Source of the DNA: Thermomonospora echinospora
Lineage (GTDB): Bacteria > Actinomycetota > Actinomycetes > Streptosporangiales > Streptosporangiaceae
Direction of reading: 5' to 3'
Assembly (NCBI RefSeq): GCF_900108175.1
Contig: NZ_FNVO01000020.1
Span: forward strand, 62,001-126,000
DNA: 64,000 bases
Numbering within the stretch: the stretch's first letter is position 1; the number at the start of each line of letters is the position of its first letter. The translations under genes were made by a program, and so were the position numbers. Under the pieces are notes generated by a model. That model worked only from the letters and a program-made list of their open reading frames with translations, was not told the origin of the DNA and did no database searches. Below are positions 45,815 through 55,574 of this stretch, in pieces.

Positions 45815-46849
45815 TCAGCCGCCCTCGGCCCGCTCCTTGGACAGTTCGAGGGCGATGTCGATGAGCTGGTCCTCCTGGCCGCCGATCAGCTTGCGCTCAC
45901 CGGCCCGCACCAGGATCTGGGCGCCGGAGACGCCGTAGCGCTCGGCGTGCCGGGCGGCGTGCTTGAGGAAGCTGGAGTAGACCCCGGCGTAGCCCATCAT
46001 GATCTCCATCCGGCCCAGCAGGCACTCGGAGTCCATCACCGGGCGGACCACGTCCTCGGCGGCATCGACGATCTTGAACACGTCGATGCCGGTGCGGATG
46101 CCGAGCCGGTCGCACACGGCCACGAACGCCTCGACCGGGGTGTTGCCCGCCCCGGCGCCCAGCCGGCGGACCGAGCCGTCGATCTGCTTGGCGCCCGCGC
46201 GGAGGGCGGCGATGCTGTTGGCCACGCCGAGGCCGAGGTTCTCGTGGCCGTGGAAGCCGACCTGGGCGTCGTCGCCGAGCTCGGCGACCAGCGCGGCGAC
46301 GCGGTCGGAGGTGTCCTCCAGGATGAGGGCGCCGGCCGAGTCCACCACGTACACGCACTGGCAGCCGGCGTCGGCCATGATCCGCCCCTGCCGGGCCAGC
46401 ACCTCCGGCGGCTGGGAGTGCGCCATCATCAGGAACCCGACGGTCTCCAGGCCCAGCTCGCGGGCCAGCCCGAAGTGCTGCACCGACACGTCGGCCTCGG
46501 TGCAGTGGGTGGCGATGCGGCAGATCCGCGCACCGTTGTCGGCGGCCTCGCGGATGTCGTCCTTGACGCCCACCCCCGGCAGCATCAGGAAGGCGATCTG
46601 GGCCTGGGTGGCGGTCTTGACCGCGGCCTTGATCAGCTCCTGCTCGGGGGTCCGGGAGAAGCCGTAGGTGAAGGAGGAGCCGCCCAGCCCGTCGCCGTGG
46701 GTGACCTCGATGACCGGGACGCCGGCCTCGTCGAGGGCGGCGACGACCGAGGTCACGTGGTCGACGGTGAACTGGTGGCGCTTGGCGTGCGAGCCGTCGC
46801 GCAGCGAGGAGTCGGTGACGCGGATGTCGAGCGTGTCGGAGTAGGGCAT
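45815..46849 (-). CDS. hsaF: 4-hydroxy-2-oxovalerate aldolase HsaF
   Basis: Class II aldolase that splits 4-hydroxy-2-oxoacids into pyruvate and an aldehyde in meta-cleavage and cholesterol ring degradation. The 344-residue product has [15 protein letters not shown] with Arg17-Asp18 and His21, and the metal ligands in FHGHENLG. It works as a complex with HsaG, channeling the aldehyde. The ATG is one base after the hsaG stop. Confidence 0.94.
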   Translation of the reverse strand: MPYSDTLDIRVTDSSLRDGSHAKRHQFTVDHVTSVVAALDEAGVPVIEVTHGDGLGGSSFTYGFSRTPEQELIKAAVKTATQAQIAFLMLPGVGVKDDIREAADNGARICRIATHCTEADVSVQHFGLARELGLETVGFLMMAHSQPPEVLARQGRIMADAGCQCVYVVDSAGALILEDTSDRVAALVAELGDDAQVGFHGHENLGLGVANSIAALRAGAKQIDGSVRRLGAGAGNTPVEAFVAVCDRLGIRTGIDVFKIVDAAEDVVRPVMDSECLLGRMEIMMGYAGVYSSFLKHAARHAERYGVSGAQILVRAGERKLIGGQEDQLIDIALELSKERAEGG

Positions 46850-46850
46850 G

Positions 46851-47747
46851 TCAGGCTCCAGCCTCGATCTCCTGGGCGAGGACCTCGCCGACCTCGGTGG
46901 CGGCGGCGGTCATGATGTCGAGGTTCCCGGCGTAGGGGGGCAGGAAGTCGCCCGCGCCCTCGACCTCCAGGAAGATGGCCACCCGGGCCATCCCGCCGGT
47001 CTCCGGCGCCGGGTCGTCGAACTGCGGCTCGGCGCGCAGCCGGTAGCCGGGGACGTAGCCGGACACCCGGCCGACGACGTCCAGCACGGACTCGGTGATC
47101 TTGTCGCGGTCGGCGTCGGCCGGGATCGCGCAGAACACCGTGTCCCGCATGATCACCGGCGGGTCGGCCGGGTTGAGGATGATGATGGCCTTGCCCCGGC
47201 GGGCGCCGCCGATGGTCTCGATGCCGCGCGCGGTGGTCTTGGTGAACTCGTCGATGTTGGCGCGGGTGCCCGGCCCGGCCGACAGCGACGCCACCGAGGC
47301 GACGATCTCGGCGTACTCGACCGGCACCACCCGCGAGACCGCGTACACCATCGGGATGGTGGCCTGCCCGCCGCAGGTGGTCAGGTTGACGTTGTCGGCG
47401 CCCAGGTGCTCGCGCAGGTTGGCGGGCGGCACCACGGCGGGACCGACCGCGGCGGGCGTCAGGTCGATGGCCCGGATCCCCGCCTCCCGGTAGCGGGACG
47501 CGGCGGCCCGGTGCACGTACGCCGAGGTCGCCTCGAACACCAGGTCGGGCTTCTCGGGCCGGGCCAGCAGCCAGTCGATGCCCTCGTGGCTGGTCTCCAG
47601 GCCCAGCTCGGCGGCCCGCTTGAGCCCCTCGCTGTCGGGGTCCACCCCGACCATGTAGCGGGGCTCGATGTGCCGGCTGCGCAGCAGCTTGTACAGCAGG
47701 TCGGTGCCGATGTTGCCCGGCCCGACGATCGCGGCGGTCGCCGTCAT
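46851..47747 (-). CDS. hsaG: acetaldehyde dehydrogenase (acylating) HsaG
   Basis: Converts the aldehyde from HsaF to acyl-CoA (acetyl- or propionyl-CoA). The 298-residue product has the NAD motif GPGNIGTD at 9-16 and the catalytic Cys125 in [14 protein letters not shown], plus the family ending [18 protein letters not shown]. It starts 17 bases after hsaE, forming hsaE-hsaG-hsaF. Confidence 0.95.
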   Translation of the reverse strand: MTATAAIVGPGNIGTDLLYKLLRSRHIEPRYMVGVDPDSEGLKRAAELGLETSHEGIDWLLARPEKPDLVFEATSAYVHRAAASRYREAGIRAIDLTPAAVGPAVVPPANLREHLGADNVNLTTCGGQATIPMVYAVSRVVPVEYAEIVASVASLSAGPGTRANIDEFTKTTARGIETIGGARRGKAIIILNPADPPVIMRDTVFCAIPADADRDKITESVLDVVGRVSGYVPGYRLRAEPQFDDPAPETGGMARVAIFLEVEGAGDFLPPYAGNLDIMTAAATEVGEVLAQEIEAGA

Positions 47748-47764
47748 GGGTCACCCCCTGGGGG

Positions 47765-48547
47765 TCATTTGAACGTGAGCGAGACGGAGCCGAGGTCGGT
47801 GAAGTCGGCGGTGAAGGTCTGTCCGGCGGCCACGTCGATCGCGCGGGTGCACGAGCCGGGCAGCACCAGGTGGCCCGCCCGCAGCCGGACGCCGAACGAG
47901 GCGACCTTGCGGGCCAGCCAGGCCACGCACGTCACCGGGTTGCCCAGCACGGCGTCGGAGCGGCCGGAGACGACGGGCTCGCCGTCGCGGTACAGCGTGG
48001 CCTCGATCGCGGTCAGGTCCAGGCCCGCGGGCGGGCGGCCCGCGCCGATGACGTAGCCGGCCGAGGAGGCGTTGTCGGCGATGGTGTCGGCCAGCGCGAT
48101 CCGCCAGTCGACGATCCGGCTGTCGATCAGCTCCAGGGCGGGGACGACCCGCTCGGTGGCGGCCAGTACGTCGTCCTCGGTGCAGTCCTCGCCGGGCAGG
48201 TCGGCGCCGAGCACGAACCCGACCTCGACCTCGACCCGCGGGTAGCAGTAGCGGGCGGCCTCCACCGGCTCGTCCTGCCGCAGTGCCATGTCGCCGAGCA
48301 GGTGACCGTAGTCGGGCTCGTCCACGCCCATCATCTGCTGCATCGCCTTGGACGACAGGCCGACCTTGTGGCCGCCCACCACCGCGCCCGCCGCCACCCG
48401 GCGGCCGATGTTGATGAGCTGGATCTCGTAGGCGTCCACGGCGTCGATGCCCGGGAAGGTCTCGACGAGCGGCGGGATCGGCGCCCGGTTCAGCTCGGCC
48501 TCGCGCAGCCGGTCGGCGGCGTCGCGGCGCTGTTCCTCGGTGAGCAT
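47765..48547 (-). CDS. hsaE: 2-hydroxypenta-2,4-dienoate hydratase HsaE
   Basis: Hydrates 2-hydroxydienoates to 4-hydroxy-2-oxoacids, upstream of HsaF. The 260-residue product has YEIQLINIGRRVAAGAVVGGHKVGLSS, EPDYGHLL, the EVEVGFVLGADLPG core with acidic metal ligands, and LELIDSRIVDW. Length is standard. It is the first gene of the hsaEGF operon. Confidence 0.95.
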   Translation of the reverse strand: MLTEEQRRDAADRLREAELNRAPIPPLVETFPGIDAVDAYEIQLINIGRRVAAGAVVGGHKVGLSSKAMQQMMGVDEPDYGHLLGDMALRQDEPVEAARYCYPRVEVEVGFVLGADLPGEDCTEDDVLAATERVVPALELIDSRIVDWRIALADTIADNASSAGYVIGAGRPPAGLDLTAIEATLYRDGEPVVSGRSDAVLGNPVTCVAWLARKVASFGVRLRAGHLVLPGSCTRAIDVAAGQTFTADFTDLGSVSLTFK

Positions 48548-48590
48548 GTCCGTGACGGTACGAGCGGACGGCCGGGTGCGCCCGGACGGA

Positions 48591-48605
48591 TCCCACTGGC
48601 CGGGA
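48591..48605. promoter_or_regulatory. weak copy of the 15-bp palindrome upstream of hsaE
   Basis: TCCCACTGGCCGGGA retains the TCCC/GGGA arms of the cluster palindrome but mismatches inside. It lies 44 bp upstream of hsaE, in the 105-bp gap behind the SDR gene. It may be a weak operator or chance. Confidence 0.35.
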
Positions 48606-48652
48606 ACGTCCGGGCGCCCGGTCCCGTCATCGTCTCCCGCGGCGGGGAGAGG

Positions 48653-49558
48653 TCAGGCCCCGTAGACGGGCTCGGGGTCCTGTGCCTTGGCCAGCAGGCC
48701 GGTGACGACGGGGCCGAGTTCGGCGGGCTCCCAGCGGGCGCCCTTGTCGACGGCGGGGCCGTGCCGGAAGCCCTCCATGACGCACACCTTGCCGCCCTCC
48801 ACCTCGAAGACCCGGCCGGTGACGTCCCTGGACTGCGATGAGCCCAGCCAGACCACCAGCGGCGAGACGTTCTCGGGGGCCATGGCGTCGAAGGCGCCCG
48901 GCTCGGGCGCCGCCATGGTCTCGGCGAACACCTCCTCGGTCATCCGGGTCCGGGCGGCCGGGGCGATGGCGTTGACGCTCACCCCGTACCGGCCCAGTTC
49001 GGCGGCGGCGACCAGGGTGAGGCCCACGATGCCGGCCTTGGCGGCCGAGTAGTTGCCCTGGCCGACGCTGCCCAGCAGCCCGGCGCCGGAGGAGGTGTTG
49101 ATGATGCGGGCGTCCACCGGCTCACCGGCCTTGGCCCGCGCCCGCCAGTACGCCCCGGCGTGCTTGAGCGGCAGGAAGTGGCCCTTGAGGTGGACGCGGA
49201 CGACCGCGTCCCACTCGTCCTCGCCGAGGTTGACCAGCATCCGGTCGCGCAGGAACCCGGCGTTGTTGACCAGCACGTCCAGCCCGCCGAACGTCTCGGT
49301 CGCGGTGGCGACCAGCGCGGCGGCCCCCTCGCCGGTGGCGACGTCGTGGCCGTCGGCCACCGCCTCGCCGCCCAGCGCCCGGATCTCCCGGACGACCTCG
49401 TGCGCGGGGCCCTCGTCGCCCGGCCCGCCGCCGTCCCGGCCCACCCCGAGGTCGTTGACCACCACCTTGGCGCCCTGCCGGGCGAACTCCAGCGCGTGCG
49501 CGCGGCCGAGGCCGCGCCCGGCCCCGGTGACGATGACGACGCGTCCCGCACAGATCAT
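48653..49558 (-). CDS. SDR 3-hydroxyacyl-CoA dehydrogenase-like (17beta-HSD4/Hsd4 type)
   Basis: The 301-residue product has the SDR cofactor motif TGAGRGLGR at 11-19, VNNAGFLRDRML, NTSSGAGLLG and YSAAKAG. The insert NDLGVGRDGGGPGDEG and VRVHLKGHF are typical of 17beta-HSD4-like beta-oxidation dehydrogenases, as in Rv3502c. Role in side-chain or ring degradation of steroids is inferred from its operon with fadD3/fadA6-type genes. ATG 49558 lies 11 bases after the thiolase stop. Confidence 0.85.
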   Translation of the reverse strand: MICAGRVVIVTGAGRGLGRAHALEFARQGAKVVVNDLGVGRDGGGPGDEGPAHEVVREIRALGGEAVADGHDVATGEGAAALVATATETFGGLDVLVNNAGFLRDRMLVNLGEDEWDAVVRVHLKGHFLPLKHAGAYWRARAKAGEPVDARIINTSSGAGLLGSVGQGNYSAAKAGIVGLTLVAAAELGRYGVSVNAIAPAARTRMTEEVFAETMAAPEPGAFDAMAPENVSPLVVWLGSSQSRDVTGRVFEVEGGKVCVMEGFRHGPAVDKGARWEPAELGPVVTGLLAKAQDPEPVYGA

Positions 49559-49569
49559 GGGGCGGCTCC

Positions 49570-50724
49570 TCACAGACGCTCGATGATGGTGACGTTGGCC
49601 TGGCCGCCGCCCTCGCACATGGTCTGTAGCCCGTACCGGCCGCCGGTGCGCTCCAGGTGGTGCAGCAGCGTGGTCATCAGCCGGGCGCCGGTCGCGCCGA
49701 GGGGGTGGCCGAGGGCGATGGCGCCGCCGTGCGGGTTGACCCGGGCGGGATCGGCGCCGGTGTCCTTGAGCCAGGCCAGCACCACGCTGGCGAACGCCTC
49801 GTTGATCTCCACGGCGTCGATCTGGTCGATCGTCATCCCGGTTTTGCGCAGGGCGTGCTCGGTGGCGGGGATGGGGGCCGACAGCATCCGGATCGGGTCC
49901 TCGCCGCGGGCGGACAGGTGGTGGACGCGGGCGCGCGGCGTCAGGCCGTGTTCGCGGACGGCCCGCTCGGAGGCGATCAGCAGCGCGGCCGCCCCGTCGG
50001 AGATCTGCGAGGACACCGCGGCGGTGAGTCGGCCGCCGTCCATCAGCGTCTTCAGGGACGCCATCTTCTCCAGGGTGGTGTCGCGGCGCGGGCCCTCGTC
50101 GTCCGACACGCCCTCCAGGGGGGCGGTCTCCTTGGTGAACAGGCCGCCGTCGATCGCGGCGATGGCGCGCTGGTGGGACCGGTAGGCGAACGCCTCCATG
50201 TCCTCGCGCGACAGGTCCCACTCGCGGGCGATCTGCTCGGCCCCGGCGAACTGCGACACCTCGACGTCGCCGTAGCGGGCCGTCCAGCCCCGGGAGCCGG
50301 CGAACGGGCCGTCGGTGAATCCGAGCGGCGCGGCGGCCGTCATCGCCGACCCGATCGGGATCTGCGACATGTTCTGCACGCCGCCGGCGACCACCAGGTC
50401 GCTGGTGCCCGACAGCACCGCCTGCGCGGCGAAGTGCACCGCCTGCTGGGAGGACCCGCACTGGCGGTCGACCGTCACCCCGGGCACGTGCTCGGGCAGC
50501 CCGGCGGCCAGCCAGCAGGTGCGGGCGATGTCCCCGGCCTGCGGGCCGATGGCGTCCACACAGCCGAAGACCACGTCCTCCACCGCGCCCGGGTCCACGC
50601 CGGTGCGTTCCATCAGCGCGGTCAGCACATGGGCGCCCAGATCCGCCGGATGCACCCCCGACAACCCGCCGCCGCGCCGCCCCACCGGGGAGCGGACGGC
50701 GTCGACGATATAGGCCTCAGCCAT
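49570..50724 (-). CDS. fadA6: acetyl-CoA acetyltransferase (thiolase), FadA6-like
   Basis: The 384-residue product has a thiolase active site Cys89 in DRQCGSSQQA, the NEAFA histidine-containing loop partner GHPLGATGARL and CEGGGQAN with the second catalytic Cys. It cleaves the beta-ketoacyl-CoA in ring C/D catabolism in Mtb (FadA6, Rv3556c); that assignment rests on neighbours. The start overlaps the fadD3 stop by 8 bases. Confidence 0.87.
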   Translation of the reverse strand: MAEAYIVDAVRSPVGRRGGGLSGVHPADLGAHVLTALMERTGVDPGAVEDVVFGCVDAIGPQAGDIARTCWLAAGLPEHVPGVTVDRQCGSSQQAVHFAAQAVLSGTSDLVVAGGVQNMSQIPIGSAMTAAAPLGFTDGPFAGSRGWTARYGDVEVSQFAGAEQIAREWDLSREDMEAFAYRSHQRAIAAIDGGLFTKETAPLEGVSDDEGPRRDTTLEKMASLKTLMDGGRLTAAVSSQISDGAAALLIASERAVREHGLTPRARVHHLSARGEDPIRMLSAPIPATEHALRKTGMTIDQIDAVEINEAFASVVLAWLKDTGADPARVNPHGGAIALGHPLGATGARLMTTLLHHLERTGGRYGLQTMCEGGGQANVTIIERL

Positions 50725-52282
50725 GGGAAATCTCCTTGCGTAGGTCCACCTTGCGGACTTTGCCGGCGGCGTTGCGCGGGAAGTCGTCGACGAAGACGAC
50801 CTCGCGCGGCACCTTGAAGTTGGCCAGCCGTTCCCGGCAGTGGTCGATGAGGTCCTCGGCGGTGACGTGCCGGCCCGGACGGGTGCGGACGTAGGCCCGG
50901 CCGACCTCGCCCATCCGTTCGTCGGGCACGCCGATGACGGCGGCCTCGGCGACCGCGTCGTGCCGGGCGAGCGCCGCCTCGACCTCGGCGGGGTACACGT
51001 TGAACCCGCCGACGGTGAACATGTCCTTGGACCGGCCGGTGACGGTGAGGTAGCCGCGCTCGTCCAGCCGGCCCCGGTCTCCGGTAATCAGCCACCCCTC
51101 GCGGATCGTCTCCGCCGTGGCCTGCGGGTCGTCGAGGTAGCCGGGCATCACGTTGTAGCCGCGGACGAGGATCTCGCCGTCCTCGCCCGCGGGCACCGGC
51201 CTGCCTTCGGCGTCGGCCACCATGACCTCAACGTCGGCGATGGCGCGGCCGGAGGTGCCGGCCACCGTGACGTCGTCGTCCTCGACCGAGCAGGCGGTGA
51301 CCGTGCCACTGGACTCCGTCAGCCCGTAGGCGGTGACCACCTGCGGGAACAGCGCACGCATCCGCCGGACCAGGGCCACCGGCACGTCGGCGGCGCCCGT
51401 CACCGCCAGCCGCAGCGAGGACAGGTCGTGGCGGGACAGGTCCGGGGCGTCCAGCAGCGAGGTGTACAGGGTCGGCGGGCCGGGCAGCACGGTGATCTTC
51501 TCGGCCTCGATCAGCCGCAGCGCCTCCCCCGCGTCAAAAACTCGTTGCAACACCATCGTGGCCCCGCGCAGCAGGCAGGCGAGGATCCCCGCCTTGAAGC
51601 CGAAACTGTGGAAGAACGGGTTGATGATGAGGTACCGGTCCCCGGCGGTCACTCCCGTACGGTCCGACCAGGCCAGATAGGTGCGCACGTTCTGGGCGTG
51701 CGTGCACGGCACGCCCTTGGGCCGCCCGGTGGTGCCGGAGGTGAACATGATGTCGGCGACGTCGCCCGGCGCGACCGGCTCCGGGTCCGGGCCGCTGGCG
51801 CCTGCGCCCAGCCATCGTTCCCAGGAGATCACCCCGGGACGCTCCGGGCCGTTGAAGGTGACCACGGTCTGCAGGTCGGGCAGTTCCGGGATCGTGCCGG
51901 TGCCGTCCAGGCCGAGCATGGCCGGGTAGTCCAGGCCGAGGAAGCCGTCCTCGACGAACAGCGTCCGCACCTTCGCCTTGGCCAGCGGCCAGCGTGCCTC
52001 CTCGCCCTTGAAGCGGGTGTTGAGCGGCACCAGCACCGCCCCGGCGGTGACCGCGCCCAGGGCGGCCACCATCCAGGTCAGGCCGTTGGGCGCCCAGACG
52101 GCGACCCGGTCGCCGACGCCGACGCCGGAGGCGGTGAACGCCCGTGCGGCCGCCCGCACCTGTTCGCCGAGCCGGGCATAGGTCACCCGGACCATCCCGT
52201 CCACGACCGCCTCGACGTCCGGGAACTCGCGGACGGCGCGGTCCAGCACCGCCGGGATCGTCAACGCGTCCTGCTCGCTCAT
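50717..52282 (-). CDS. fadD3: acyl-CoA ligase FadD3-like (HIP-CoA ligase)
   Basis: The 521-residue adenylate-forming ligase has the P-loop TSGTTGRPKGV, AYGLTESSGTVTA, the GWLITGDRGRLDERGYLTVTGRSKDMF hinge and the C-terminal Lys in FPRNAAGKVRKVDL. Together with divergent ipdF and downstream fadA6 it matches the fadD3 locus, whose product activates HIP, the propionate-bearing C/D-ring intermediate. ATG 52282 begins the conserved region; the open frame goes further. Confidence 0.88.
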   Translation of the reverse strand: MSEQDALTIPAVLDRAVREFPDVEAVVDGMVRVTYARLGEQVRAAARAFTASGVGVGDRVAVWAPNGLTWMVAALGAVTAGAVLVPLNTRFKGEEARWPLAKAKVRTLFVEDGFLGLDYPAMLGLDGTGTIPELPDLQTVVTFNGPERPGVISWERWLGAGASGPDPEPVAPGDVADIMFTSGTTGRPKGVPCTHAQNVRTYLAWSDRTGVTAGDRYLIINPFFHSFGFKAGILACLLRGATMVLQRVFDAGEALRLIEAEKITVLPGPPTLYTSLLDAPDLSRHDLSSLRLAVTGAADVPVALVRRMRALFPQVVTAYGLTESSGTVTACSVEDDDVTVAGTSGRAIADVEVMVADAEGRPVPAGEDGEILVRGYNVMPGYLDDPQATAETIREGWLITGDRGRLDERGYLTVTGRSKDMFTVGGFNVYPAEVEAALARHDAVAEAAVIGVPDERMGEVGRAYVRTRPGRHVTAEDLIDHCRERLANFKVPREVVFVDDFPRNAAGKVRKVDLRKEISHG

Positions 52283-52324
52283 GGCCACATGGTGGCGACC
52301 GGACCGGCGTGCGCGGAGGAGTGA

Positions 52325-52339
52325 TCCCGGTGACCGGTA
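52325..52339. promoter_or_regulatory. 15-bp palindrome in the fadD3/ipdF divergent promoter
   Basis: TCCCGGTGACCGGTA is a near-perfect copy of the cluster palindrome (one mismatch in the last arm). It lies in the 127-bp space between the divergent genes, 43 bp from fadD3 and 71 bp from ipdF. Confidence 0.55.
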
Positions 52340-52409
52340 TGCGCGCCTCCCTCCGGCGGGAGGTGACCGTACTCTCCGCGCAACCTGTAGTCGTCGCGTG
52401 AGGAGCGGG

Positions 52410-53177
52410 ATGGACACGGCGGTGGACTTCAGCGGCCGGGCGGTGCTGGTCACCGGGGGGACCAGGGGCATCGGAGCCGTGATCGCCGAGGCGTTCCTGG
52501 CCGCCGGCGCCGAGGTGACGGTGTGCGGGCGCGGCGAGCCCGGGACGCTGCCGGGCGCGGGCGGGCGGACGGCGCGGTTCCTGGCCGCCGACATCCGGGA
52601 CGCCGGGGCGGCGGCGGAGCTGGTGGAGCGGGCGGCCGCACGGATGGGCCGGCTGGACGTGCTGGTCAACAACGCCGGCGGCTCGCCGGACGCGGACGCC
52701 GCGACGGTCTCCCCCCGCTTCGTGGAACGGATCGTGCAGCTGAACCTGCTGGCCCCGTTCTATGTGGCGCAGCCCGCCAACAAGATCATGCAGGGCCAGG
52801 AGACCGGCGGGTCGATCATCAACATCGGCAGCGTCTCCGGGAGCGACCCGCAGCCGCGCACCGCCGCCTACACCGCCGCCAAGGCGGGCCTGCTGGCCCT
52901 CACCCGGGCGCTGGCACTGGAGTGGTCCCCGAAGGTGCGGGTCAACCACATCACCACCGGCCTGGTGCTCACCGAGGCCGCCGCCCACAACTACGGCGAC
53001 GACGACGGCGCGACCATCGGCGCCCTGATCCCGATGGGGCGGATGGCAGTCCCGCAGGACGTGGCCAACGCCTGCCTCTACCTGGCCAGTGACCTGGCGT
53101 CGTACGTGACGGGCGCGGACCTGGCCGTTCACGGCGGCGGCGAGATCCCCGCCCGCTACGTCGTGACGCGGAACTGA
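52410..53177 (+). CDS. ipdF: SDR family dehydrogenase, IpdF-like
   Basis: The 255-residue product has GGTRGIG (near 17-23), the NNAGG motif, NIGSVSGSDPQPRTAAYTAAKAG with the catalytic Tyr-Lys, and a C-terminal GAD-LAVHGGGE. In Mtb IpdF (Rv3559c) oxidises 5-OH-HIP-CoA to HIP-CoA, beside fadD3. The ATG has AGGAG seven bases upstream. It is convergent with the igr-like operon. Confidence 0.85.
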   Translation: MDTAVDFSGRAVLVTGGTRGIGAVIAEAFLAAGAEVTVCGRGEPGTLPGAGGRTARFLAADIRDAGAAAELVERAAARMGRLDVLVNNAGGSPDADAATVSPRFVERIVQLNLLAPFYVAQPANKIMQGQETGGSIINIGSVSGSDPQPRTAAYTAAKAGLLALTRALALEWSPKVRVNHITTGLVLTEAAAHNYGDDDGATIGALIPMGRMAVPQDVANACLYLASDLASYVTGADLAVHGGGEIPARYVVTRN

Positions 53178-53959
53178 GCCCGGCCGCCGGAGACGACCGT
53201 CGTGCCGTCGACGGCGGCCTCGAACAGCACCGCCTCCCCGTCGTTCCAACCGGTCACCTGTAGCCGGTCGCCGGGGAACACCGGGGCGGCGAACCGGCCT
53301 TCCAGCTCCACCAGGTCGGCCGGGTGCGCCCCGGCCGCCTCGGCCAGCGGCAGCGTGACGGCGGCCAGGGTGCACAGCCCGTGCAGGAACGGGCGGGGCA
53401 TCCCGGCGGTCTTGGCCGCCTCCGGGTCGATGTGCATGTGGTGGCGGTCGCCGAGCAGCCGGTAGAGCGCGGCCTGGTTGGGCGCGGTCTGAACGGTCAA
53501 CTCGTGGTCGGGCGGCGCGTCGGGGCGCCTGCGCGCCGACGGTCCGCGCTCACCGCCGAAGCCCCCGCGACCGGGGGCGAACAGCGACCAGGTGGCCTCG
53601 AAGTACGCGCTGTCCACCACCACCTCGAAGATCGCGGCCCTGCCCTTGTCCCAGACCTCCGCCACGCGGGCGGTCATCTCCAGCTCTCCCGACCTCGGCA
53701 GCGGCCTGCGGACCCGCAGCCGCTGCGAGCCGTGCACGGCGGTGGTGACGTCGAAGGCGCCCGCCGAGCCGAGCGCGTCGGGCGCCCACTGCGCCCGGGT
53801 GAGGGCGAAGGTGGGCAGCACCCGCAGCCGCTCCTCGAACACCAGGTCCAGGTCTCCCGGCGAGGCGCCCACGGCCAGCGCGTACAGGATCGCCTCGTCC
53901 TCGTCGTAGGCGGCCGTCCGGGTGCCGAGCCCGCGGCCCCGCCACTGTCCGGCGTTCAC
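53156..53959 (-). CDS. MaoC double-hotdog enoyl-CoA hydratase
   Basis: The 267-residue product has two hotdog halves. The C-terminal one includes the dehydratase motif RLLGDRHHMHIDPEAAKTAGMPRPFLHGLCTLA (spread over the Asp-His pair). The N-terminal one, YALAVGASPGDLDLVFEERL, matches PaaZ/MaoC-like enoyl-CoA hydratases such as Rv3538 (ChsH3). It is the last gene of the igr-like operon; its GTG overlaps the ltp2 stop by four bases. Confidence 0.85.
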   Translation of the reverse strand: MNAGQWRGRGLGTRTAAYDEDEAILYALAVGASPGDLDLVFEERLRVLPTFALTRAQWAPDALGSAGAFDVTTAVHGSQRLRVRRPLPRSGELEMTARVAEVWDKGRAAIFEVVVDSAYFEATWSLFAPGRGGFGGERGPSARRRPDAPPDHELTVQTAPNQAALYRLLGDRHHMHIDPEAAKTAGMPRPFLHGLCTLAAVTLPLAEAAGAHPADLVELEGRFAAPVFPGDRLQVTGWNDGEAVLFEAAVDGTTVVSGGRAQFRVTT

Positions 53960-55146
53960 CGGTCCGTCCCCAGGACCAGCCCGCTGGTGGGGACGCCCGT
54001 GCCGGCGGTGACCAGCACGTAGCCCAGGTCGCCGGGCTGGTTCACCGAGGTCCCCCGGATCAGCCGGACGGCCTCGGCGATGCCGTTCATGCCGTGGATG
54101 TAGGCCTCGCCGAGCTGGCCGCCATGGGTGTTGAACGGCAGCCGCCCGCCGACCTCCAGATGCCCGTCGGCGATGAAGTCCTTGGCCTCGCCGCGCGCGC
54201 AAAAGCCCAGCTCCTCCAGTTGCGGCAGCACCAGCGGGGTGAAGTGGTCGTACAGGATCGCCGCCCCCACGTCGGCCGGGGTCAGCCCGCTCTGCGCGTA
54301 CAGTTGCCGCCCGACCAGCCCCATCTCCGGGATGCCGCTGATCTCGGGCCGGTAGTAACTGGTCATCATGTGCTGGTCGTTGCCGGAGCCCTGTGCCGCC
54401 GCCATGACCAGCGCGGGCGGGTGCGGCAGGTCGCGGGCCCGTTCGGCGGACACCACCACCAGGGCCTGCCCGCCGTCGCTCTCCTGGCAGCAGTCCAGCA
54501 GGTGCAGCGGCTCGGCGATCCAGCGGGACGCCTGGTGGTCGGCCAGGGTGATGGGCCGCCCGTAGAACCAGGCGGCCGGGTTGGTGGCGGCGTGCCTGCG
54601 GTCGACCACGGCGACACGGCCGAAGTCCTCGCTGGTCGCCCCGTACTCGTGCATGTAGCGGCGAGCGAACATGGCCACCCACTGCGCCGGGGTGTTCAGC
54701 CCGAACGGGGTCATCCACGCGTAGGCGGCGTCGTCGGCGCCGACGTCCAGCGGCCGGTTCGCCTGGCCGAGGCCGTAGCGGTGGCCGGACCGCTCGTTGA
54801 ACGCCCGGTAGCACACCACCACGTCGGCGATCCCGGTGGCGACGGCCATCGCCGCCTGCTGGACCGTGCCGCAGGCGGCCCCGCCGCCGTAGCCGACGCG
54901 GGAGAAGAACCTCAGCTCGCCGATGCCGGTGTTGCGGGCGACGTGGATCTCGGAGTTGGTGTCGGCGGTGAAGGTGACCAGGCCGTCCACGTCGGAGGGC
55001 TCCAGCCCGGCGTCGGCGATCGCCGCCAGCACCGCCTCACAGGCCAGCCGCAGCTCACTGCGGCCGGACTCCTTGGAGAACTCGGTGGCGCCGATCCCGG
55101 CGATGGCCGCGGCCCCCGACAACCGGTTCGCTTCCGGCTCGGTCAA
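53956..55146 (-). CDS. ltp2: Ltp2 steroid side-chain-cleaving aldolase (thiolase fold)
   Basis: Retroaldolase that, with the ChsH2 DUF35 domain, releases propionyl-CoA from the side chain. The 396-residue product has the thiolase-superfamily fold with VGYGGGAACGTVQQAAMAVATG, DCCQESDGGQAL, HFTPLVLPQLEELG and FNTHGGQLGEAYIHGMNG. It keeps the altered active site rather than the thiolase Cys-His-Cys triad. It overlaps chsH1 (ATGA) and the MaoC gene. The pairing with a ChsH2-DUF35 fusion matches the Thermomonospora curvata system I know from literature. Confidence 0.93.
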   Translation of the reverse strand: MTEPEANRLSGAAAIAGIGATEFSKESGRSELRLACEAVLAAIADAGLEPSDVDGLVTFTADTNSEIHVARNTGIGELRFFSRVGYGGGAACGTVQQAAMAVATGIADVVVCYRAFNERSGHRYGLGQANRPLDVGADDAAYAWMTPFGLNTPAQWVAMFARRYMHEYGATSEDFGRVAVVDRRHAATNPAAWFYGRPITLADHQASRWIAEPLHLLDCCQESDGGQALVVVSAERARDLPHPPALVMAAAQGSGNDQHMMTSYYRPEISGIPEMGLVGRQLYAQSGLTPADVGAAILYDHFTPLVLPQLEELGFCARGEAKDFIADGHLEVGGRLPFNTHGGQLGEAYIHGMNGIAEAVRLIRGTSVNQPGDLGYVLVTAGTGVPTSGLVLGTDR

Positions 55147-55574
55147 GGCCGTCCCCCTTCCGGGAGTTCGATGACGACGGTGCCGGTCACGTGGGCGCCG
55201 AGGGAGTTGGTGCCGCGTACGGCGATCTCCACGCGGCGGGCGGCGTCGTCCTTGGCGGACACGGTGCCGGTCAGCGTCATCGTGTCGCCGGGGTAGTTGG
55301 GGGCGCCCAGCCGGATCCTGATGGCCCTGACCCGGGCGGCGGGCCCGGCCCAGCTCGTCGCGTACCGGTCGACCAGGCCGTTGGTGGTGAGGATGTTCAT
55401 GAAGACGTCCCTGGATCCGCGTTCCACGGCGAGCCCGGGGTCGTGGTGGACGTCCTGGTAGTCGCGGCTGGCGATGGCGGTGGCCACGATCATGGTGCGG
55501 GTCAGCGGGATGCTCAGCTCGGGGAGCTCCTCCCCCACCGCCACGTCCGCGTAGTCCCTGCCGGTGAGGATCAT
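55143..55574 (-). CDS. chsH1: MaoC-like enoyl-CoA hydratase subunit ChsH1
   Basis: A 143-residue single-hotdog protein containing IASRDYQDVHHDPGLA, with the catalytic Asp/His in the DYQDVHHD stretch around residues 38-45. It pairs with the MaoC domain of ChsH2 to hydrate the steroid side-chain enoyl-CoA. The ATG overlaps the chsE2 stop (ATGA), and its own stop overlaps the ltp2 start in the same way. Confidence 0.93.
   Translation of the reverse strand: MILTGRDYADVAVGEELPELSIPLTRTMIVATAIASRDYQDVHHDPGLAVERGSRDVFMNILTTNGLVDRYATSWAGPAARVRAIRIRLGAPNYPGDTMTLTGTVSAKDDAARRVEIAVRGTNSLGAHVTGTVVIELPEGGRP

Noticed and set aside
52283-52409. A classical KstR2 operator between fadD3 and ipdF
   Set aside because: I see no AnCAAGnnCTTGnT-type site; the only dyad is the different 15-bp palindrome.
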